Below, one piece after another: positions 1 through 7,323 of a stretch of DNA of 64,000 bases. Under the pieces are notes generated by a model. That model worked only from the letters and a program-made list of their open reading frames with translations, searched no databases and was not told where the DNA came from. Position numbers and translations under genes: made by a program. Location of the stretch: the NCBI GenBank assembly GCA_031277535.1, contig JAITMD010000008.1:372001-436000 (forward strand). Reading direction: 5' to 3'. The DNA comes from Flavobacteriaceae bacterium (GTDB taxonomy: Bacteria; Bacteroidota; Bacteroidia; Flavobacteriales; Flavobacteriaceae). How positions within the stretch are numbered: position 1 is the stretch's first letter; every line of letters starts with the position of its first letter.

Positions 1-198
1 GGTGTATGGGACGAAAGATATAGTTTTGAATTGGATGATAAATACGATGACTTATTTGGAAATCATGATCCCTTTTTTGTGTTGGAAATAAAGTTTGTTG
101 CTACTGAGGATGAATGTATTACTACACAACAAAAAGTTTTGAAGAGATTGGCTGAGTATAATATATCATGGAATAGAGCAATATTGGTAAAGTATTGA
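1..198 (+). CDS. Partial CDS, C-terminal 65 residues of an unknown protein
   Basis: The frame is open from the first base and ends at TGA 196-198, giving 65 residues with no internal stop. The fragment is acidic at its start (DDKYDD) and ends RAILVKY, a mixed alpha/beta-looking composition with no membrane segment. I do not recognise the family. The neighbours downstream are two tiny ORFs and a small acidic protein, the kind of short unknown genes seen around toxin-immunity or other accessory loci, but nothing here proves that. The real start is outside the window. Confidence 0.6.
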   Translation, partial: GVWDERYSFELDDKYDDLFGNHDPFFVLEIKFVATEDECITTQQKVLKRLAEYNISWNRAILVKY

Positions 199-217
199 AT
201 TACTTAGTATTCGTTGA

Positions 218-358
218 AAAATAAAAAAGCCAAATGTTTTATTCTTCACTGGAGGATTTGTAGGTAGTTGTCTATTAAAAAGCGTAATAGACTTATTTAA
301 TAACGTAGATCATTTCTTAGGAGATTTCTACAAAAAATGTTTTAATTATGAAGAATAG
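218..358 (+). pseudogene. Short open frame without a start codon, related to the next micro-ORF
   Basis: The frame runs from after a TGA at 215-217 to TAG at 356-358 and encodes about 46 residues, including FTGGFVGSCLL and DHFLGDF. It has no ATG, GTG or TTG start in frame, so as it stands it is not a normal gene. The next ORF (348-452) shares the pattern C[IL]L-x3-ID-...-D[HR]FL, and the two frames overlap by 11 nt. Either this is a decayed tandem copy, or it uses a rare start such as ATA 221, or a sequencing error hides the start. Confidence 0.3.
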
Positions 359-452
359 CAAGTATTTAGCTATCGTGTTTGGAGTATGTATCTTGGAATA
401 CTTGATAGATCATTCAGATAGATTTTTAGAAGGTATAAGAGACGCTTTTTAA
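348..452 (+). CDS. Predicted 34-residue hydrophobic protein
   Basis: ATG 348 to TAA 450-452. The product begins MKNSKYLAIVFGVCILEYLI and continues with a charged helix-like tail ending GIRDAF. The N-terminal half could form one short membrane segment. A strong terminator hairpin (471-500) begins 18 nt after the stop, which supports a transcript ending here. No homologue comes to mind. It resembles the startless frame just upstream, so the pair looks like a tandem duplication of a micro-protein gene. Existence as a protein is uncertain because of its length. Confidence 0.4.
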   Translation: MKNSKYLAIVFGVCILEYLIDHSDRFLEGIRDAF

Positions 453-470
453 TAACAAAGCTAATATATA

Positions 471-500
471 TACCCCACAGGTTATTTAACTTGTGGGGTA
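471..500. terminator. Intrinsic terminator between convergent genes
   Basis: Stem TACCCCACA/TGTGGGGTA, 9 perfect base pairs around a 12-nt loop, followed by TTTCTT on the plus strand. It lies between the plus-strand micro-ORF and the end of the minus-strand gene at 535, so it may serve both. Confidence 0.8.
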
Positions 501-534
501 TTTCTTATAAAAATGTAATATTGTTTTAGGTATA

Positions 535-1128
535 TTATTTGTAGTAGGTCAAGAATTCCTCTACAAGATGAGGAGGGTTGGCTTGTTTTGTCCAACTAAG
601 AGGGAGGTCATAGTACTCTAATTCGTGGATAATTACAGGGATGTCTTTCCCTAATTTCTCTTTTATTAGGTTTGATTGATGTAGTTCTTGCACAATTGAA
701 ATAATCACTTCCATAAAAGCTTCTTGTATTTGTTCGTCTTTTGCACAAATAGCTTTATAGGCAGTATCGTCGCCTTCGTCTTCTAAATCCTCTGCTTTAT
801 CCTGCTCATCGTCGGTATAGTACCATCCCGATTCTTTGATAAATTGACGTAAAGTGTTGTCTTCTCCTCCTAATGTTTCTACTTCGTCTTGCAACCAAAA
901 GGCAAAGTTCCATTTCGCTTCCATCATATCACTGGCATTGTCTTGCTCAGCAATTACTTGTGACTCTGTGTTGTAACTGATATAGATAACAGGAAATCTC
1001 GGGTCGTCATCTTCGTTGTCTTTCCAAAAAGATAACGCGTATATATCTTCAATATTCTGATTAGCTATTGTGGTTATTGCTCTTTCGACTTTCTTTAATA
1101 AATGAGTATATAGTGCTACTTTGTCCAT
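535..1128 (-). CDS. Acidic conserved hypothetical protein (possibly DUF4303-like)
   Basis: A 197-residue protein with a very acidic middle (DNEDDDP, DDEQDKAEDLEDEGDD) and no signal peptide or membrane segment, so probably cytosolic. The part IYALSFWKDNEDD followed by a strand and YNTE resembles the N-terminal part of DUF4303-type proteins, a family sometimes found as immunity-like proteins, but I cannot confirm membership from sequence alone. It is transcribed alone, toward the terminator at 471-500. ATG at 1126-1128 is the only good start. The function is unknown. Confidence 0.6.
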   Translation of the reverse strand: MDKVALYTHLLKKVERAITTIANQNIEDIYALSFWKDNEDDDPRFPVIYISYNTESQVIAEQDNASDMMEAKWNFAFWLQDEVETLGGEDNTLRQFIKESGWYYTDDEQDKAEDLEDEGDDTAYKAICAKDEQIQEAFMEVIISIVQELHQSNLIKEKLGKDIPVIIHELEYYDLPLSWTKQANPPHLVEEFLTYYK

Positions 1129-1227
1129 TGTGTTGTTTTTAGGAGTTTATTAAACAGGGATAAAAGTAGTAATTGTATTAGTGCAGAGAAGGATTTATAC
1201 ACATAATAAAGGAATGTATTTTGAAGC

Positions 1228-2037
1228 CTACCACGTCTTCCAATCTGCTGAGGTAAATTTCCATTCAGGAGTAACTATAACATCACTACTTATGTCATAC
1301 CAAGGGCTATTGTTCTTTCCTTGTGGGTTTTTAAGTATTTGTAATTCTTGTGCAGGCATATAACTTTGTGCAAGTAGAGCTATTTTATCTCCCTTGTTAT
1401 TATGTGCTATATCTACTACGATTACTGCATGACCTACTGGGTTACCAGACTGTATTAAGATATCGCCTATTTGTACCTGTGATTTGACAATGGTTTTTAG
1501 TTGTTGCTTTAGCGAAGCTGTGTTGGCATAGTTAAAAATGTGTTCCATATAGTTCCAGTATTTATCAGGGCTATAGTCTCCATTCGCGTAATCTGTGTAA
1601 TAGCGAGGTTTACCATCAACTATAAAGTTAAACGCTATTTCGTTATAGCGCTTTTGTTGATAGAGATAATCAGCTCTAAGACGCATGGTAGCGTCTGCAC
1701 ATTGGTGTAGGTCTTTAGTTCCTATCGGAAGGTCTATAACAGAGGAATAAACATGAGTTTTGTTTTTTTCTTTACCATTGTAGTACATTACTTTTTCTCC
1801 AAAGGGTTTTAGAGGTAAATGTTGTAGATGATAACCAAAATCTTCTTTATTGTAGGCGTCTCTTGTGTATCCATTTGGTGTGTTATACCTCGTTAAGATT
1901 GTTGTAGCTGTTGAGTTGATATAGTTATCTTTTGCAATAGGTTCTTCATTGCTAATTGAAACAGGTGTTTGTTTATCTGTACTCTTCTGACAAGAGAAAA
2001 TCAAGGTACATAATAGATAAAGAAGAAAGTGTTTCAT
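1228..2037 (-). CDS. DUF4846 family lipoprotein
   Basis: A 269-residue protein. The N-terminus MKHFLLYLLCTLIFSC is a lipoprotein signal with the modified Cys at residue 16, so it is an exported lipid-anchored protein. Residues of about 75-150 carry the recognisable DUF4846 pattern: LPLKPFG, then VMYYNGKEK, then DLHQCADATMRLRADYLY. Near the C-terminus GDILIQSGNPVGHAVIVVD fits the same family. The biochemical role of DUF4846 is not established; the conserved Cys, His and Gly-rich C-terminal part looks enzyme-like, which is inference. It is divergent from the repeat protein at 2124. Confidence 0.85.
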   Translation of the reverse strand: MKHFLLYLLCTLIFSCQKSTDKQTPVSISNEEPIAKDNYINSTATTILTRYNTPNGYTRDAYNKEDFGYHLQHLPLKPFGEKVMYYNGKEKNKTHVYSSVIDLPIGTKDLHQCADATMRLRADYLYQQKRYNEIAFNFIVDGKPRYYTDYANGDYSPDKYWNYMEHIFNYANTASLKQQLKTIVKSQVQIGDILIQSGNPVGHAVIVVDIAHNNKGDKIALLAQSYMPAQELQILKNPQGKNNSPWYDISSDVIVTPEWKFTSADWKTW

Positions 2038-2123
2038 AACAAAGTATTTGTTTGATAACGGTTGAGTAATGAGAATGGTATGGCTAAAAGTGTTAAATTT
2101 AAAGTATTGAAAAAGAATTGACT

Positions 2124-3257
2124 ATGAGAAGAATATTGTTGTTAGTGGGATGTTTGATACTTTCGGAAATTGTGAGCGCTCAAGAATTAGAGAAAAGAGG
2201 GGAGTTGGTGTATGATAAGGCAATGGATAAGCCCTATACAGGTACTTATACTAATTATTATGCTAATGGTAAGACACGTACAACTTCTGCTTATAAAGAA
2301 GGGAAACCAAATGGGTTGTTTATAGCTTATAGCGAAGAGGGGAAGAAACGCATAGAACAATACTTTGTAGAAGGGGTGCAAACAGGATTGTTGAAAGAGT
2401 ACTATGCATCAGGAGTGGTGAATATTGAGGTTTATTATAAAAACGGGTTAATGGATGGAGCTGGTGTAGAATATTATGAAAATGGTAGTATAAAGCAAAA
2501 AATGTACTATGTAGCAGGAAAACTACATGGGGATTTGGTTCAGTATTACGATTCTGGTAAGGAGAGAGTGATTACACCTTATGTAATGGGTGTTATAATG
2601 GGAAAAGGAAAACAGTTTTATGCTAATGGTTTGGTGTCTGTTACGATGACATTTAATGATGATAAGAAAGAGGGAGTCTGTGAACGATTTGATGAAGAGG
2701 GACATTTATATGCTAAGCTGATGTATAAGAATAATGTGTTGGAAGGTGAACAACGACAGTTTTATGCTAATGGACAAGTAAATAAAGTGAATAACTATGT
2801 GAATGATTTGAAAAATGGGAAGGAATTAGTTTATTATGAGAATGGTGTTTTGAAAGAACAGAACAACTATAAAAATGATGTTATGGATGGCTATTCACTG
2901 TATAACTATGAAGATGGTAAGAGGAGAGAAGAAGGAATGTTTAAAGATGGAAAAAGAGAAGGAATAACAAGATTGTATTATGAAAGTGGAAAGTTGGAGA
3001 AAGAGACTATTTTTAAAAATGGTTTAGGAAATGGACCTTCTAAAGTATTTTATGAAAATGGCAATGTAATGTGGGAAGGGATTTATGAAGATGACTACAT
3101 AAAAGGAGAGTTACGTAGGTATTATGAGAATGGGACACTACAACAAGAGGTTGTTTTCAAAAATGATAAACGCAATGGATATGATCGCCTATATGATACT
3201 AATGGGAAGTTATTAGAAGAGAATTATTACGAAAACGATGTATTGGTAAAGAAATAG
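2124..3257 (+). CDS. YwqK/MORN-like repeat protein, secreted
   Basis: A 377-residue protein from ATG 2124; a TTG six bases upstream is possible, but the ATG gives a cleaner signal peptide (MRRILLLVGCLILSEIVSAQ). The rest is about 13 tandem copies of a 22-25-residue unit of the type YYENGxLKEExxYKNGKxxG, as in the toxin-antitoxin YwqK-family antitoxin annotation and in MORN-like repeats. Such repeats form an extended beta-hairpin solenoid. The signal peptide argues against a cytosolic antitoxin; a periplasmic or surface binding role is more likely. It is flanked by a divergent lipoprotein and a convergent DUF1294 gene. Confidence 0.8.
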   Translation: MRRILLLVGCLILSEIVSAQELEKRGELVYDKAMDKPYTGTYTNYYANGKTRTTSAYKEGKPNGLFIAYSEEGKKRIEQYFVEGVQTGLLKEYYASGVVNIEVYYKNGLMDGAGVEYYENGSIKQKMYYVAGKLHGDLVQYYDSGKERVITPYVMGVIMGKGKQFYANGLVSVTMTFNDDKKEGVCERFDEEGHLYAKLMYKNNVLEGEQRQFYANGQVNKVNNYVNDLKNGKELVYYENGVLKEQNNYKNDVMDGYSLYNYEDGKRREEGMFKDGKREGITRLYYESGKLEKETIFKNGLGNGPSKVFYENGNVMWEGIYEDDYIKGELRRYYENGTLQQEVVFKNDKRNGYDRLYDTNGKLLEENYYENDVLVKK

Positions 3258-3285
3258 GGGAAGTTGAACAGTTTTTTTATTATAT

Positions 3286-3549
3286 CTACCTTTTAAATAA
3301 AGCAAATAGCAAAATAACTTGTACAACAAATAAGAGATAAAACTTGAGTTTAAAAGACTCTTTAGATGATTTGTGACGAAGTTTGTTCATTGCTAACCAA
3401 CCGCCTATTGTTCCTCCAAAAAAGCAAAGAGTGAGTAAGTTCTTTTCGGATATTCTGTTTTTTCTTTTCTGAGCTCTTTCTTTATCAAGGGCAAACACTG
3501 TAAAAGTGATGTAGTTGATAATGAATAAGTAGAGGAATAAATACTTCAT
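3286..3549 (-). CDS. DUF1294 small membrane protein
   Basis: An 87-residue protein with hydrophobic N-terminal (residues 3-20) and C-terminal (about 68-84) segments and a middle CFFGGTIGGWLAMNKLRHKSSKESF. The Gly-Gly turn followed by RHK(S/T)xKxxF is the hallmark of DUF1294. Length is typical for the stand-alone domain; in other proteins it is fused to a cold-shock domain, which is absent here. The role is unknown. A -7-type promoter lies 19 nt before the start. It converges on the repeat-protein gene with 28 nt between stops. Confidence 0.85.
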   Translation of the reverse strand: MKYLFLYLFIINYITFTVFALDKERAQKRKNRISEKNLLTLCFFGGTIGGWLAMNKLRHKSSKESFKLKFYLLFVVQVILLFALFKR

Positions 3550-3567
3550 TCGATTTTAATATTGTCG

Positions 3568-3575
3568 CAAAGGTA
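3568..3575 (-). promoter_or_regulatory. Promoter -7 element for the DUF1294 gene
   Basis: On the minus strand the sequence reads TACCTTTG, an exact match to the Bacteroidota -7 consensus TAnnTTTG, 19 nt before ATG 3549. A clear -33 TTG was not found. Confidence 0.5.
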
Positions 3576-3605
3576 GTATTTTAGCTATTCTTAAAATAAT
3601 AAAAT

Positions 3606-5735
3606 ATGACGTTGATAGAGTTTATTCAACAAGCAGTACAAGCATCAACAAAGAGTATAGATAATACTTTGTTGCTTTTGGGAGAGGGATGTACAATTCC
3701 TTTTATTGCGCGATATAGAAAAGATAGAACAGGTAATTTGGATGAGGTAGCAATTGAAAAGATTGCAAAATATAGTGAATTGTATGAAGGAATTGTGAAG
3801 CGAAAAGAGTCTATTCTAAATGCTATTGAAGAACAGGGTAAATTAACGGATGAATTAAGAACAAAGATTAGTACGAGTTTTGACTTATTAGAAATGGAAG
3901 ATTTGTACTTGCCTTATAAAAAAACGCGTAAAACAAAAGCAGATACAGCTCGTGAGAATGGTTTGGAACCTTTGGCAAAGGTAATTATGACTCAGAATGC
4001 GACAGATATTGATTTTATTGCTGCGAAGTACATTAATGATAAAGTAGGAAGTAAAGAAGAAGCTATACAGGGAGCTTCTGATATTATTGCTGAATGGATT
4101 AATGAGAATATGTATGTGCGTAAGAGTTTGAGACGTAAGTTTCAACGTACTGCTACTATAACAACAAAAGTAGTAAAGTCAAAAGCAGAAGAGGAAGGAG
4201 CAAAGAAATTTGAACAATATTTTGATTGGGCTGAACCAATGTTTAAAATACCTGCTCATCGCTTGTTGGCTATACTTAGAGCGGAGAATGAAGGTTACAT
4301 TAAGTTTGGTGTAGCAATTGACAAGAAAGAAGCTATTAGTTTTATAGAAGAGTCTGTAGTGAAAGGAAAGAATGCATGTAGTGCTATTGTAGAAAAAGCA
4401 GCAGCAGATAGTTACAAGCGTTTATTGGAACCAGCCTTATCTAATGAAACTTTGAGCGAAGCAAAGGAAAAGGCTGATATTAATTCAATACAAGTGTTTG
4501 CAGATAATTTGACCCAATTGTTATTGGGTTCACCTTTGGGAGAAAAGCGTATTCTGGCTATTGATCCAGGGTATAAAACAGGGTGTAAAGTTGTTTGTAT
4601 AGATGAAAAAGGAGATTTGCTTTATAATGAAACCATATTTCCTCATCCGCCACAGAAAGATACTACTATGGCGATAAAAAAGATACGTTCAATGGCCAAT
4701 GCTTATAATGTGCAGGCAATTGCGATTGGTAATGGTACAGCATCGAGAGAAACGGAGTTCTTTATTAAAAAGATCGCTTTTGATAAACCAGTACAAGTGT
4801 TTATAGTAAATGAGGCTGGTGCATCTGTATATTCTGCATCTAAGATAGCAAGAGAAGAGTTTCCTACTTATGATGTAACGGTAAGAGGGGCTGTGTCTAT
4901 TGGTCGTCGTTTAGCAGATCCTTTAGCCGAATTAGTTAAAATAGATCCTAAGTCTATTGGAGTTGGTCAATATCAACATGATGTGGATCAAACGATGCTA
5001 AAAAAAGAATTAGATAATGTAGTGATGAAATGTGTGAATGCTGTAGGAATTAATTTAAATACGGCAAGTAAATCACTTCTAAGCTACGTATCAGGGATAG
5101 GAGAGAAGATGGCAGAGAATATTGTACAGTATCGTTCTGATAATGGACCTTTTGAAAGCAGATTGGAGTTGAAAAAAGTACCTCGATTAGGAGATAAGGC
5201 TTATCAACAAGCAGCTGCTTTTGTTAGAATTAAGAATGCTAAGAATCCATTAGATGACTCAGCAGTGCATCCAGAGGCTTATGGAGTGGTAGAAAAAATA
5301 GCAAAGGATATGAAGGTATCGATTAGTGATATGATTTCGAATAAAGAAGTAATCGCTAAAGTAGATATAGCAAAATACGTAACGGGTGAAGTAGGAGAAC
5401 TCACGTTAAAAGATATATTGAAAGAACTTGAAAAACCAGGATTGGATCCCCGTAGAGTAGCTAAGGTATTTGAATTTGATGCTAATGTGAAAAAGATAGA
5501 GGATTTACATATTGGAATGGTGTTGCCAGGAATTGTAAATAATATTACCAATTTTGGGTGTTTTGTAGATGTAGGAATTAAAGAGAGTGGCTTGGTACAT
5601 ATTTCACAATTGAAAGAAGGATTTGTATCAGATGTGAATGAGGTTGTAAAATTACATCAGCATGTACAGGTAAAAGTAACAGAGGTTGATATTGCTAAAA
5701 AGCGTATTCAATTGTCTATGATACTTGATAAATAG
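3606..5735 (+). CDS. tex: Tex family RNA-binding transcription accessory protein
   Basis: A 709-residue protein matching Tex over its full length. The N-terminal helical part contains IPFIARYRKDRTGNLDE; the YqgF/RNase-H-like domain starts near residue 315 (ILAIDPGYKTGCK); a helix-hairpin-helix segment follows near 482-510 (NTASKSLLSYVSGIGEKMAE); an S1 RNA-binding domain closes the protein (about 634-705, GIVNNITNFGCFVDVG and SGLVHISQL). Tex binds nucleic acid and interacts with the transcription machinery in the cytosol. The gene appears monocistronic; a terminator lies about 170 nt after the stop. Confidence 0.95.
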   Translation: MTLIEFIQQAVQASTKSIDNTLLLLGEGCTIPFIARYRKDRTGNLDEVAIEKIAKYSELYEGIVKRKESILNAIEEQGKLTDELRTKISTSFDLLEMEDLYLPYKKTRKTKADTARENGLEPLAKVIMTQNATDIDFIAAKYINDKVGSKEEAIQGASDIIAEWINENMYVRKSLRRKFQRTATITTKVVKSKAEEEGAKKFEQYFDWAEPMFKIPAHRLLAILRAENEGYIKFGVAIDKKEAISFIEESVVKGKNACSAIVEKAAADSYKRLLEPALSNETLSEAKEKADINSIQVFADNLTQLLLGSPLGEKRILAIDPGYKTGCKVVCIDEKGDLLYNETIFPHPPQKDTTMAIKKIRSMANAYNVQAIAIGNGTASRETEFFIKKIAFDKPVQVFIVNEAGASVYSASKIAREEFPTYDVTVRGAVSIGRRLADPLAELVKIDPKSIGVGQYQHDVDQTMLKKELDNVVMKCVNAVGINLNTASKSLLSYVSGIGEKMAENIVQYRSDNGPFESRLELKKVPRLGDKAYQQAAAFVRIKNAKNPLDDSAVHPEAYGVVEKIAKDMKVSISDMISNKEVIAKVDIAKYVTGEVGELTLKDILKELEKPGLDPRRVAKVFEFDANVKKIEDLHIGMVLPGIVNNITNFGCFVDVGIKESGLVHISQLKEGFVSDVNEVVKLHQHVQVKVTEVDIAKKRIQLSMILDK

Positions 5736-5903
5736 GTATTGTTTGATTTTTTAAAGATATTTATTAAAAAAACAATTCTATAATTATACTTTGGCATAGT
5801 ACTTGTTACTTGTTTAATAACCAACGCAGGGAACTATTGCAATAAGAATTGAAAAAGAAATTAAAAGTATAGTTTAGTAGTGTTTTTATTATGTTTTATA
5901 AGT

Positions 5904-5940
5904 AAAGTGCCTACCTTTAATTACTAAAGGTGGGCACTTT
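5904..5940 (+). terminator. Intrinsic terminator about 170 nt after tex
   Basis: Stem AAAGTGCCTACCTTTA paired with TAAAGGTGGGCACTTT (one G-T pair), 5-nt loop, followed by TATTTTG. The 168 nt between the tex stop and this hairpin hold no ORF of note, so they are a long 3' UTR or a separate small transcript. Confidence 0.75.
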
Positions 5941-5986
5941 TATTTTGTATAAAAGTGTGAAGGAAAGGAGTTAACAAACAAAAAAA

Positions 5987-6015
5987 ACGCTATACAGGAT
6001 AATCCTATATAGCGT
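5987..6015 (-). terminator. Intrinsic terminator for tatA
   Basis: Read on the minus strand, ACGCTATA pairs with TATAGCGT, with an inner GGATTATCC hairpin, followed by a run of T residues (complement of the A-run 5980-5987). It sits 28 nt after the tatA stop. Confidence 0.8.
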
Positions 6016-6042
6016 TGTATATCAATAAAAGAGTGTATTAAA

Positions 6043-6252
6043 CTACTCTGATTTAGTTTCGTTGTCTTTTTTAGATGTTTGTTGTGTAGCATCATCGCCT
6101 TTTGTAGCATCTTTAAATTCTTTGATACCACTACCAAGACCTTTCATTAATTCTGGAATCTTTTTACCTCCAAATAATAATAATGCTACAGCAATAATAG
6201 CAAAGACTTGCCATCCGCCTACTAGACCTAAAAATATATGTAATGAGTTCAT
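6043..6252 (-). CDS. tatA: Sec-independent protein translocase TatA/E
   Basis: A 69-residue protein. It has one N-terminal membrane helix ([14 protein letters not shown]), the FGG hinge, then the amphipathic helix [20 protein letters not shown] and a charged, disordered tail. This is the full TatA/E plan. I chose ATG 6252 (MNSLHIF) because the longer frame would begin at a TTG lying inside the -7 promoter element at 6280-6287. TatA forms the membrane pore of the twin-arginine pathway with TatC, which is not in this window. It is monocistronic, with its own promoter and terminator. Confidence 0.93.
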   Translation of the reverse strand: MNSLHIFLGLVGGWQVFAIIAVALLLFGGKKIPELMKGLGSGIKEFKDATKGDDATQQTSKKDNETKSE

Positions 6253-6279
6253 ATTAATTTGTTTGAACATTAATAGGGA

Positions 6280-6287
6280 CAAATATA
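6280..6287 (-). promoter_or_regulatory. Promoter -7 element for tatA
   Basis: TATATTTG on the minus strand, an exact TAnnTTTG match, 27 nt before the chosen tatA ATG. Its position rules out the longer TTG start at 6282. Confidence 0.6.
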
Positions 6288-6416
6288 GTAAGAAAATGGA
6301 ATATGAGTCTGTTCCTCTATAAATAATTTAACGTATTTGTGTTGAAATCAAGGTAAATAGCCTTCAAAATGCGTAAAGAAATGCTAAAATAGAGAAGACT
6401 CCCGTTTTATAATTAT

Positions 6417-6424
6417 TATATTTG
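6417..6424 (+). promoter_or_regulatory. Promoter -7 element for the M23-GH3-phosphorylase group
   Basis: TATATTTG on the plus strand, 19 nt before ATG 6444. It is an exact match to the Bacteroidota -7 consensus. Confidence 0.6.
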
Positions 6425-6443
6425 TAAGGAAAAAATATCATTT

Positions 6444-7322
6444 ATGTCTGGAAAAGGGATAAATAAAAAAAAGTGGAAGAAACGACTGCTGAGTAAATAC
6501 AGAGTTGTAATAGTAAACGATCAGACGTTTGAGGACAAGTATTCGTTTAAATTAAATCTGCTAAATGTATTAGGGGGGACTACAACCCTTGTATTTGTTT
6601 TGATCCTTTCGACAGTGGCCTTATTGGCACTAACTCCTCTCAAAGAGTATATTCCGGGTTATTCTTCTTCTGAGTTGAAAACAAGAGCAATTGATTTGGC
6701 TTTAAAGGTAGATTCTTTAGAAACAGAATCGCGTACAAATAAAATGTATGTAGAATCTATTAAAAGAGCTTTATTGGGAGAAGTGGAGGTAACACGTGCT
6801 AATATAGATTCTCTTCAAATGATAGGGGTACCTGTCAATAAAATAGAACACAAAGATCCGAGTGAAAGAGACAAGGAATTGCGTGATATAGTGCGTATAG
6901 AAGATAAGTATAATATCTTTTCGTCCGCAAAACCTAAGGTAAGTCAGGTATTGTTTGCCCCTGTAGAGGGACAGATTGTGAGAAAATATGATCCGAGTAG
7001 CTATCACTTTGGAATAGATTTTTTAACACCAAATAATACACCAATCAAAGCAATTGGAAAGGGAACAGTTATGTTTGTGGATTGGACAATAAAAGATGGA
7101 TATACAATTATTTTGTTGCACGAAGAGGGAGTTATTTCAGTATATAAACATTTATCTACCATTAATAAGTCAATATATGAAACTGTTCGTTCTGGAGAGG
7201 TATTAGGACTATTTGATGGAAAGAATGATGTAGGAGGAAAGAATGAAAATCCGTATTTCCATTTTGAATTGTGGAAAGATACGTATCCATTGGATTCAAC
7301 ATTATTTATAGATTACGAGTAA
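6444..7322 (+). CDS. Membrane-anchored M23 (LytM) peptidase-like protein, probably inactive
   Basis: A 292-residue protein with a basic N-terminus, one membrane helix (about residues 43-65), a helical/coiled linker (about 75-150) and a LytM/M23 domain (about 168-280). M23 enzymes are zinc endopeptidases that cut peptidoglycan cross-links. The first metal motif is present (HFGID, H188 and D192), as is H236 (YKHLS). The HxH motif, normally PHLHFE, reads PYFHFE: the first His is Tyr271 and only H273 remains. Loss of that catalytic His suggests a non-hydrolytic or activator role. The next gene starts 1 nt later, so translation is probably coupled to the GH3 gene. Confidence 0.88.
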   Translation: MSGKGINKKKWKKRLLSKYRVVIVNDQTFEDKYSFKLNLLNVLGGTTTLVFVLILSTVALLALTPLKEYIPGYSSSELKTRAIDLALKVDSLETESRTNKMYVESIKRALLGEVEVTRANIDSLQMIGVPVNKIEHKDPSERDKELRDIVRIEDKYNIFSSAKPKVSQVLFAPVEGQIVRKYDPSSYHFGIDFLTPNNTPIKAIGKGTVMFVDWTIKDGYTIILLHEEGVISVYKHLSTINKSIYETVRSGEVLGLFDGKNDVGGKNENPYFHFELWKDTYPLDSTLFIDYE

Positions 7323-7323
7323 T

